Assembly: GCA_012800665.1 (NCBI GenBank)
Contig: JAAZIW010000075.1
Location: 1 to 5,170, forward strand
Source of the DNA: Rikenellaceae bacterium
GTDB taxonomy: Bacteria; Bacteroidota; Bacteroidia; Bacteroidales; UBA932
DNA length: 5,170 nt
Reading direction: 5' to 3'
Part shown: positions 1 to 5,170 of the stretch, piece by piece
Layout: the number at the start of each line of letters is the position of its first letter
Position numbering within the stretch: position 1 is the first letter of the stretch
The notes under the pieces: generated by a model
Databases searched by the model: none
What the model saw: only the letters and a program-made list of their open reading frames with translations
What the model was told of the DNA's origin: nothing
Translations under genes and position numbers: made by a program

Positions 1-1724
1 AAAGCATCTACAGATGGAGAGATTCCGACTGGAAGCTTTTGAGCGAAAAGGTGGAAGAGGAATTCCCCGATGCCAAGGTTGAGACAAAGCAGGACAATTA
101 CCGCAGTTGCAAAGAAGTAGTGGATTTTAATAACGGCTTCTTCGAGTTTGCGGCTGAGCAGTTGGGTCTTGGGACACTTTATTCCGATGTGAAGCAAAAT
201 GTTAAGAGCAAAGATGTGCAAGGTGGCTGTGTTCAGGTGTCTTTCTGCGACAAGGATGATGAGATTGGAAGGGTGGTGGATTCAATCGAAACGGCTCTTG
301 CCGCAAATGCGCGTTTCTCCGATATAGCCGTACTCGTACGCAACAATGCCGACGGCTCGGCAATAGCGGAAGAACTTATAGAACGCGGATATCCGGTAGT
401 GTCGAACGACTCTCTCAAAGTGGATGCTTCCTTTATAGTCCGCCGTCTGGTTAGTCTTCTCAGCTGCATAGAAAATCCCTCTGATGATATCAACAAATTT
501 ATCGTAAAGGATACAAAAGTAAATATCCCAAGCAATTATCACTCTCTCACCGACCTTTGCGAAGAGTTGCTGAGGCAAATGCAAGTCCTTTATCCGGAAG
601 CCTTTGAAAACGAAACCCTCTTCATCCAAAGCTTTATGGACGAGCTGCGCGAACGCCAGGCAGATGCCGGCGGCGGAAATCTCCGCTACTTCCTTGAAAA
701 TTGGAAAGAAAAAGAACGCTCTATAAACTCTCCGGAAAACTCGGATGCCATAAACATCCTCACTATACATAAAGCCAAGGGCTTGGAATTCCCCTACCTC
801 ATCTTCCCCTTTGCCGAAAAGGTGAATATTTACAAACCTTCCAAAAAATGGTGCTGGCTGGATGCCGATAATTCACCTTTCGATTCTGCGGTTTCAGGCA
901 TATATTCGGTAAACCTCAGCGAAAAAAGCCGCGACACCCTTTTTGCAAAAGCCTATGAAGATGAGCGCAAGATGCAGGTGGTGGATAATTTAAACGTTTT
1001 TTATGTGGCTCTTACCCGTGCGAAATGCTGTCTGCATATAATCGCCGACAATCCGGCGAAAGGCAGAATTAAAGATGGAAAGGTAATCGAGCACAAGAAC
1101 CTGTCGGACATTCTCTATAATTTCTGCGGAGGATTCAGCGAAAAAAGTTTTGGAAGCATGTATGATTTTTCCCGTCTTGAGCGCAAGGAGGGTAAGGGAG
1201 AGGAAAATTTTGAGGCTGAATATGTGAGTATAGATTTGGCTGGAAGGCTTAAAGCCTCGGAAGATGCTCTGGATTTCTTCGGAGAAGACGGAGTCAGCGT
1301 AAAAGAGGATTCCCCGCGCCGCAGCGGAGTGGTGCTGCACGACATTATGGCAGATGTAAAAAGCCTGTCAGATCTTGAAGGGGCAATAAAAAAGGCCTTG
1401 CTTGACGGACGGTTGGACTCCGGGCAGGCACAAGATGCACAAGCGCTTTTGTTCGAGAGAATCCGTTCACGGGAAGAATTCTTCGATGGCAGCGGCTATA
1501 ATGAGGTCCCGATTTTCGACTCGCACGGCAATGAATACCGCCCCGATAAAGTTGTGATAAGCGGACGGAAGGCAAAAATAATAGATTATAAATTCGGGGC
1601 TCCGGATAAAAAATATGAGGCGCAGGTGCGCACTTACATGCGTTTGTACCGCGAAATGGACTATGAAGAAGTAGAGGGTTATCTCTGGTATGTGATGCCC
1701 GATACGCTTGTTCCCGTGCAATAA
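1..1724 (+). CDS. AddA/RecB-type UvrD-family helicase with C-terminal PD-(D/E)XK nuclease (5' partial)
   Basis: This is the C-terminal 573 codons of an SF1 helicase-nuclease that would process double-strand DNA ends for RecA-dependent repair in the cytoplasm. The frame is open to the left edge (first whole codon at 3), so the TTG at 39 is internal, not a start. Seen in order: helicase motif III (SIYRWR, 3-20); a motif IV-like NYRS (96-107); motif V, TIHKAKGLE (762-788); motif VI, VFYVALTRAK (996-1025). A RecB-family nuclease follows: GVVLH with its His at 1338-1340, RPD with Asp at 1545-1547, IDYK with Asp at 1584 and Lys at 1590, then QVRTY as the QxxxY motif. All expected nuclease residues are present, so both activities look intact. 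AddA proteins are commonly a little over 1,000 residues, so about half is visible. The partner AddB is not in the window; if present it probably lies upstream. It could be annotated as RecB-like or UvrD-like; the AddA choice is an inference. Confidence 0.93.
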   Translation, partial: SIYRWRDSDWKLLSEKVEEEFPDAKVETKQDNYRSCKEVVDFNNGFFEFAAEQLGLGTLYSDVKQNVKSKDVQGGCVQVSFCDKDDEIGRVVDSIETALAANARFSDIAVLVRNNADGSAIAEELIERGYPVVSNDSLKVDASFIVRRLVSLLSCIENPSDDINKFIVKDTKVNIPSNYHSLTDLCEELLRQMQVLYPEAFENETLFIQSFMDELRERQADAGGGNLRYFLENWKEKERSINSPENSDAINILTIHKAKGLEFPYLIFPFAEKVNIYKPSKKWCWLDADNSPFDSAVSGIYSVNLSEKSRDTLFAKAYEDERKMQVVDNLNVFYVALTRAKCCLHIIADNPAKGRIKDGKVIEHKNLSDILYNFCGGFSEKSFGSMYDFSRLERKEGKGEENFEAEYVSIDLAGRLKASEDALDFFGEDGVSVKEDSPRRSGVVLHDIMADVKSLSDLEGAIKKALLDGRLDSGQAQDAQALLFERIRSREEFFDGSGYNEVPIFDSHGNEYRPDKVVISGRKAKIIDYKFGAPDKKYEAQVRTYMRLYREMDYEEVEGYLWYVMPDTLVPVQ

Positions 1725-1775
1725 ATCCGCAGAATTATGTAAATTTGCATATTTGCAACATCTTTACGTATTTGA
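1725..1775 (+). promoter_or_regulatory. A/T-rich leader and possible promoter of alr
   Basis: This is the 51-nt gap between the helicase stop and the alr ATG. TAAATTTG at 1740-1747 fits the Bacteroidota -7 consensus TAnnTTTG and would place transcription start about 20 nt before the ATG. No good TTTG -33 element sits at the expected distance upstream. A second TTTG (1752-1755) and a third (1771-1774) complicate the choice. TTGCA and TGCAA (1745-1749 and 1754-1758) form an inverted repeat overlapping the candidate -7 box. No GC-rich hairpin with a U-tract is seen, so read-through from the helicase gene is also possible. The promoter call is tentative. Confidence 0.3.
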
Positions 1776-2885
1776 ATGGGAAATGACGATTTTTCACGCT
1801 TGGAACTGAGTCTGCCTGCGGCACGGGCAAACTACAGATATTTCCGTTCGTTGATGGAGCCGGAAACCAAATTGCTGGTTCTGGTGAAAGCCAATGCGTA
1901 CGGGCATGGAGCCGTGGAATTTGCCGGGATGATGCAACTGGCCGGAGCTGATTACTTGGCTGTCGCCCTGCCGATTGAAGGCATGGAGCTCCGTAAAGCC
2001 GGTATCTCCCTGCCGATTATGGTGCTCACCTCGGGAACAGACTTCTTCGAAGAAATAATTTCTTACCGTATGGAGCCTTCCATCCCCAACCTGTCTACTT
2101 TAAAAGCTTTGGTGGAGGTGCTTAAAGCCAAGGACTTGCAGGGCTTTCCCATACATATAAAATTAGATACCGGCATGCACCGCTTAGGCTTTATGAGCAG
2201 CGAACTGCCGGAACTTTTCGAATATCTTAAAGACTGCCCCTATGTGAGCGTGCTTTCCTGCTTCTCGCATCTTGCAGCTGCCGAAGACCCCGAGCAGGAT
2301 GAATTTACGCTCGGGCAAATAAAGATGTTCATTCAAAACGCCACCGCTTTAGATAATGCTTTGGGATACAAGACCATGTGGCATATCCTCAACAGCTCCG
2401 GCATAGAGCGTTTTCCGCAATATCAATTCGATATGGTCCGCTTGGGTATAGGTATTTATGGAATATCCTCCCGGCCGTCAGCGCATCTTGAACCGGTTGC
2501 ATCTTTTAAAGTCAAAGTGCTGCAAATCAAGCAGCTGCTTCCTTCAGACGGCACAATAGGCTACGGACGCTTGGGGCTTCCCTCAAATAATGGCACGACG
2601 ATTGCTACTATCCCCTGCGGCTATGCCGACGGAATCAACCGCCATTTGGGCAAAGGAAAAGTCAGCTTCTGCGTAAACGGGCACCGCGCCCCTACTATAG
2701 GCAATATTTGTATGGATATGTGTATGCTCGATGTTACAGGAATCGACTGCAAAGTGGGAGATACTGTTACAATCTTCGGGAAGGAACCCAAAGTAACGGA
2801 ATTGGCTGACATCTTGGGCACAATTCCTTACGAAATATTTACATCTATACCGCGCCGCATAGAGCGGATAGTGGTAAGGGACTAA
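1776..2885 (+). CDS. alr: Alanine racemase (PLP-dependent), stand-alone
   Basis: Interconverts L- and D-alanine in the cytoplasm, supplying D-Ala for peptidoglycan. The protein has 369 residues, a normal Alr length. The N-terminal TIM-barrel carries the PLP-binding motif VKANAYGHG, with Lys38 as the Schiff-base lysine and Tyr42 beside it. Further signatures are KLDTGMHRLGF, FSHLA and NSSG. In the C-terminal domain IGYGRLG supplies the second catalytic base, Tyr263, followed by GYADG and NICMDMC (Met313). All key residues are present, so it should be active. The start is well fixed: the codon directly before the ATG, in frame, is TGA (1773-1775). There is no Shine-Dalgarno. The metallopeptidase gene follows after 15 nt, suggesting co-transcription. 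From memory, the sequence resembles the racemase half of Bacteroidota MurF-Alr fusions more than free-standing Alr of other phyla, but no MurF part is attached here. Confidence 0.97.
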   Translation: MGNDDFSRLELSLPAARANYRYFRSLMEPETKLLVLVKANAYGHGAVEFAGMMQLAGADYLAVALPIEGMELRKAGISLPIMVLTSGTDFFEEIISYRMEPSIPNLSTLKALVEVLKAKDLQGFPIHIKLDTGMHRLGFMSSELPELFEYLKDCPYVSVLSCFSHLAAAEDPEQDEFTLGQIKMFIQNATALDNALGYKTMWHILNSSGIERFPQYQFDMVRLGIGIYGISSRPSAHLEPVASFKVKVLQIKQLLPSDGTIGYGRLGLPSNNGTTIATIPCGYADGINRHLGKGKVSFCVNGHRAPTIGNICMDMCMLDVTGIDCKVGDTVTIFGKEPKVTELADILGTIPYEIFTSIPRRIERIVVRD

Positions 2886-2900
2886 TTATTTTATTGTGAT

Positions 2901-3572
2901 ATGATTATTTACTTTATAGTATTCGGAGTGATGCTGCTTTCTTTCATTATCCAGAAAGTACTCACCAATCGTTTCGAAAAATATTCCAAAGTCGGCATTT
3001 CGCTGAGCGGAGCTGAGATTGTCGAGCGTATGATGCAGGACAACGACATTGACGACGTCAAGGTAATGGCTATAAACGGTCAACTTACAGACCATTACAA
3101 CCCGCAAGAGCACAGTATCAATCTGTCTCAAAGCGTCTTTAACCAACGAAATATAGCTGCCGCAGCGATTGCCGCACACGAAACCGGCCACTGCATCCAG
3201 CATGCTCAAGGTTACGGACCTCTGAAACTCCGTACCGCCCTTGTTCCTGTAGTAAGTTTCGCCAACAGGACAGTATCGTGGGTGCTGTTGCTGGGCGTTC
3301 TACTCATAGAAACAATGCCTATTCTTCTTGATATCGGTATTGCTCTCTTTGCAATTACTACATTTTTCAGTATAGTTACGCTGCCGGTGGAGATAAATGC
3401 CAGCAGAAGGGCCATCGCCTGGCTTGAACAAAGCGGCATTGCCACTTACGAGACTCTTCCAATGGCAAAGGATGCCCTCAAATGGGCGGCATATACTTAT
3501 GTGATTGCTGCTTTGGGCTCGCTGGCCACGCTATTCTATTATATTTCCCTTTCGAACAACAGGCGCTACTAA
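2901..3572 (+). CDS. YugP-family membrane zinc metallopeptidase
   Basis: A predicted integral-membrane neutral zinc peptidase of 223 residues, matching the usual size of the YugP family (Pfam Zn_peptidase_2). The zinc motif HETGH gives His93 and His97 as ligands and Glu94 as the catalytic base. Glu164, in LPVEINASRRA, is the likely third ligand, in the family's typical E-x-x-A-S-x-R context. Hydrophobic segments lie at about residues 2-20, 124-141, 143-161 and 195-217; HETGH falls in the soluble stretch between the first and second. Natural substrates of the family are not established to my knowledge. The ATG is the only ATG between the preceding in-frame stop (the alr TAA) and the conserved part, and it follows an A/T-rich leader without Shine-Dalgarno. 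It probably shares a transcript with alr, which hints at an envelope role, but that is inference. Its stop lies one base from the end of the convergent Hsp15 gene. Confidence 0.92.
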   Translation: MIIYFIVFGVMLLSFIIQKVLTNRFEKYSKVGISLSGAEIVERMMQDNDIDDVKVMAINGQLTDHYNPQEHSINLSQSVFNQRNIAAAAIAAHETGHCIQHAQGYGPLKLRTALVPVVSFANRTVSWVLLLGVLLIETMPILLDIGIALFAITTFFSIVTLPVEINASRRAIAWLEQSGIATYETLPMAKDALKWAAYTYVIAALGSLATLFYYISLSNNRRY

Positions 3573-3573
3573 T

Positions 3574-3948
3574 CTAAATATTATCCCACAGCTCTTCTAA
3601 AATTCGGCGCTCTTTTTTAGTGGGCCTGCCGCTGCCTTTATCGCGGCGCACAAAAAACGTTTCTGTCGGAGCATGGAGCTTGGCGAGTTCGCTTTCGGGA
3701 GTTATGTTTTCGACATAATTGCTTACCAGGGCAGCGCCAACACGATTATTCAACCCCAACTTAACTCGATAACTGAGTTGGGCGGGGCCTTTACGTACAG
3801 TTATTTTATCTCCGGGCTTGACGAGCTTCGAAGGCTTGGAATTATTGCCGTTAACTTGCACCTTATTCCCCTGACAAGCCTCTGCGGCTTCGGATCTGGT
3901 TTTAAATACCCGTATGCACCACAGATATTTATCTATTCTCTGGTCCAT
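3574..3948 (-). CDS. hslR: Hsp15-type S4-domain RNA-binding protein
   Basis: A 124-residue protein of the Hsp15 family. In E. coli, Hsp15 binds free 50S subunits that carry a stranded peptidyl-tRNA and helps recycle them after heat shock. The S4 domain fills about residues 3-54: it opens with RIDKYLWCIRVFKTRS and continues through KVQVNGNNSKPSKLVKPGD, the typical S4 turn. The tail holds RRDKGSGRPTKKERR (about 101-115), the basic Hsp15 signature. E. coli Hsp15 is slightly longer, so nothing seems missing. The ATG (3946-3948 on the complement) lies only 6 nt after the stop of the DJ-1 gene, so the two are almost certainly one transcript. No Shine-Dalgarno is visible in that spacer. At its 3' end it abuts the convergent metallopeptidase gene with one base between stops. 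A generic S4-domain RNA-binding protein is the fallback name. Confidence 0.93.
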   Translation of the reverse strand: MDQRIDKYLWCIRVFKTRSEAAEACQGNKVQVNGNNSKPSKLVKPGDKITVRKGPAQLSYRVKLGLNNRVGAALVSNYVENITPESELAKLHAPTETFFVRRDKGSGRPTKKERRILEELWDNI

Positions 3949-3954
3949 GAGAAC

Positions 3955-4533
3955 TTAAAGAGTCTTCAAGAATAAATTTTCTTTAACTTCTTCCAATTTT
4001 TCGGGACAAACCTTTTTAAGGATTTCAAATGCAAAAGAAAGTGCATGGCCCGGACTGCGTCCTGTAATAATGCGTCCGCTGGTAATGGCGGCGCGAGGCT
4101 CGAAAACAGCTCCGGCCTCAGTGAGTTTATGCTCAAAACCATCGTAACAGGTAACAGTGGCTCCTTTTATCCCTTTGAGTTGGCTTAGTACAAGGCCGGG
4201 AGCCGCACAAATGGCTGCTACAGTGCCTCCGGCATCGTAATGGTCTTGCATGAGTTTGATTAAAGCCTTATTCTCTCCAAGCTTTTTTGACCCGGGCATG
4301 CCACCCGGAAAGATGAGAACATCTTTTTCCGTCGTACCGCTATGGTCTGTGTCTGCCAGGAAGGGCAGGCAGTCATCTACGCTGATGGTAACTTTATGGG
4401 AGGAAGATACGAATGGTTCTTCCTGTACGCCAATCAATTCGCAGCGCAAAGCGGCTCTGCGAAGTATGTCATTGGTAGCGAGGGCCTCTATGTCCTCAAA
4501 ACCATCTGCCAAAAAAATGTAAATTCCTTTCAT
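3955..4533 (-). CDS. DJ-1/PfpI family protein (YajL/DJ-1 subgroup)
   Basis: A 192-residue cytosolic protein of the DJ-1/ThiJ/PfpI superfamily with a flavodoxin-like Rossmann fold; 180-200 residues is normal. The N-terminal beta strand IYIFLADGFEDIE ends in Glu16, matching human DJ-1 Glu18, which tunes the reactive cysteine. FPGGMPGSKKL (75-85) is the conserved glycine loop. AAICAAPG places the nucleophilic Cys109 at the nucleophile elbow. The C-terminal ITSGRIITGRSPGHAL matches the family's end motif. DJ-1 relatives are reported as redox sensors, chaperones or glyoxalase/deglycase enzymes, and the true activity is disputed, so no specific reaction is assigned. It is the first gene of a two-gene operon with the Hsp15 gene, suggesting a stress role. 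The ATG (4531-4533) directly precedes the conserved first strand. Its upstream gap is shared with the divergent isomerase-like gene. Confidence 0.93.
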   Translation of the reverse strand: MKGIYIFLADGFEDIEALATNDILRRAALRCELIGVQEEPFVSSSHKVTISVDDCLPFLADTDHSGTTEKDVLIFPGGMPGSKKLGENKALIKLMQDHYDAGGTVAAICAAPGLVLSQLKGIKGATVTCYDGFEHKLTEAGAVFEPRAAITSGRIITGRSPGHALSFAFEILKKVCPEKLEEVKENLFLKTL

Positions 4534-4577
4534 TTGATAAAAAGCGTTATCTTAGCGCTATAAAGATATAAAAAATA
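4534..4577. promoter_or_regulatory. Divergent intergenic region with palindrome
   Basis: This 44-nt gap must carry the start signals of two divergent genes, the DJ-1 operon (minus) and the isomerase-like gene (plus), unless promoters extend into coding DNA. TAGCGCTA (4553-4560) is a perfect 8-bp palindrome. It is flanked by ATCTT (4549-4553) and AAGAT (4563-4567), giving an imperfect larger dyad. On the minus strand TATCTTTA (complement of 4561-4568) is one base off the TAnnTTTG -7 element and would give a leader of roughly 20 nt for the DJ-1 gene. For the plus direction TTTG at 4533-4536 could be a -33 box, but no good -7 match follows. Calling the dyad an operator is inference only. Confidence 0.35.
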
Positions 4578-5170
4578 ATGGAAGAAGAAAAGAAGCTGTA
4601 TCCTTTCAGGCTCATCTCTATCGAAGATGAATTCCAATGGGGAAAAGAAATCTGGCGGCTTGCCGACCTCGGTTGGAGAGATACCCCCGTACGTGACGGT
4701 TGGCTGGCAGGAAACAGTATGGGCGAGATAATGGAAACCTACCTCGACCGCATAGTGGGAGACGATGTTTTCGACAGCTTCGGGCAGCAATTCCCTTTTC
4801 AAATAAAAAACCTTAGCGTTAACGGAAAGATGCCGCTTATGGTAAGTGCTGATGACGAGATTGCCCGTCAGCGCTATGACTCTCTCGGCAAAGAAAAGCT
4901 TTGGTATGTTTGCAAAGCTGAAAGCGGCACGCGCCTTTTGCTGGGGCTTAGAAAATATGTGGAAACGACCGATTTTATCGATGCCTGCACTTCAGGAGAA
5001 GCGGATGCCCTTATGAATTCCGCAAGCATAAAGGCCGGAGATTATTTCCATATCCCCACCGGCATTCCCCATTGTATTATGGGAAAGGCGGAAATATTGG
5101 AGATAAGCGAATCCAGCGCCCTCGACTTCCGTTTGTGCAGTTGGGGCGAGCCTATGCCCGAAAATGATAC
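4578..5170 (+). CDS. Class I mannose-6-phosphate isomerase-like cupin protein (3' partial)
   Basis: The first 197 codons of a ManA-type (type I phosphomannose isomerase) protein, cut by the right edge. The canonical enzyme interconverts mannose-6-phosphate and fructose-6-phosphate using a zinc held by Gln, His, Glu and His. Collinear family features are WGKEIW (21-26), GWLAGNS (41-47), FPFQIKNLSV (72-81), ADDE (91-94), GKEKLWYV (104-111), AGDYFHIPTGIPH (153-165) and LEISESSALDFR (174-185). The metal site is unusual: where ManA has QVHPDDE this protein reads MVSADDE, so Gln becomes Met88 and His becomes Ser90. Where ManA has KTExWY this has KEKLWY, so the Glu ligand position is Lys107. Only His165 remains, along with Arg185, matching the substrate-binding Arg of TYR. 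Homology to the family is clear, but isomerase activity is doubtful, so manA is not assigned. The ATG follows an A-rich leader (aaaaata) without Shine-Dalgarno. Confidence 0.85.
   Translation, partial: MEEEKKLYPFRLISIEDEFQWGKEIWRLADLGWRDTPVRDGWLAGNSMGEIMETYLDRIVGDDVFDSFGQQFPFQIKNLSVNGKMPLMVSADDEIARQRYDSLGKEKLWYVCKAESGTRLLLGLRKYVETTDFIDACTSGEADALMNSASIKAGDYFHIPTGIPHCIMGKAEILEISESSALDFRLCSWGEPMPEND

Noticed and set aside
39..41. TTG at 39 as the start of the helicase gene
   Set aside because: The frame is open to the left edge and the codons before it (from 3) encode helicase motif III, so the TTG is internal.
282..770. 162-codon open frame on the minus strand inside the helicase gene
   Set aside because: It lies wholly opposite a well-supported gene, shows no recognisable family motif, and similar antisense frames occur along the same gene; a coding shadow.
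3585..3624. Rho-independent terminator for the convergent pair
   Set aside because: The nested inverted repeat is weak, with an 8-nt one-sided bulge and an A/T inner stem, and has no U-tract directly after it on the plus strand; not strong enough to annotate.
3673..3975. 100-codon plus-strand open frame opposite the Hsp15 gene
   Set aside because: The minus-strand frame has clear S4/Hsp15 motifs; the plus frame has none and overlaps the end of the DJ-1 gene.
4250..4563. Two overlapping plus-strand open frames opposite the DJ-1 gene
   Set aside because: Both mirror the conserved DJ-1 coding region and have no motifs of their own.
4530..4802. 90-codon minus-strand frame opposite the start of the isomerase-like gene
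   Set aside because: It runs against a plus-strand frame with collinear ManA-family motifs and would cross the divergent promoter region; no motif seen in it.
1..5170. A defence system, mobile element, CRISPR array or RNA gene
   Set aside because: No integrase or transposase motifs, direct-repeat arrays or tRNA/rRNA-like sequence were seen. The helicase-nuclease matches the housekeeping AddA/RecB type, and the neighbours are ordinary chromosomal genes.

Overview
The window looks like ordinary chromosomal DNA from a member of the Bacteroidota, most likely order Bacteroidales. Three things suggest this. None of the five visible gene starts has a purine-rich Shine-Dalgarno sequence; they follow short A/T-rich leaders, as is usual in that phylum. 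TAnnTTTG-like promoter elements can be found. The alanine racemase and the mannose-6-phosphate isomerase-like protein resemble Bacteroidales forms as I recall them. Base composition looks moderate and even, with no sign of a mobile element, phage or recent transfer. No database search was possible, so the taxonomy is an inference.

Layout, left to right. (1) Positions 1-1724, plus strand: the C-terminal half of an AddA/RecB-type helicase-nuclease, cut by the left edge. (2) 1776-2885, plus: a stand-alone alanine racemase (alr). (3) 2901-3572, plus: a YugP-type membrane zinc metallopeptidase, 15 nt behind alr and probably co-transcribed with it. (4) 3574-3948, minus: an Hsp15-type S4 RNA-binding protein, meeting the peptidase gene tail to tail with one base between them. 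(5) 3955-4533, minus: a DJ-1/PfpI-family protein lying upstream of the Hsp15 gene in a two-gene minus-strand operon. (6) 4578 to the right edge, plus: a class I mannose-6-phosphate isomerase-like cupin, divergent from the DJ-1 gene across a 44-nt regulatory gap and cut by the right edge. Coding density is very high; no gene-free stretch exceeds 51 nt.

The genes do not form one pathway. The helicase-nuclease serves double-strand-break repair. Alr supplies D-alanine for peptidoglycan, and the neighbouring membrane protease may act on envelope proteins. Hsp15 and the DJ-1 protein are both plausibly stress or quality-control factors. The isomerase-like protein belongs to sugar-phosphate metabolism by homology.

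I found no convincing new multi-gene system. The best second looks are the isomerase-like protein, in which three of the four canonical zinc-ligand positions appear substituted, and the racemase, which looks like the racemase half of a Bacteroidota MurF-Alr fusion standing alone.
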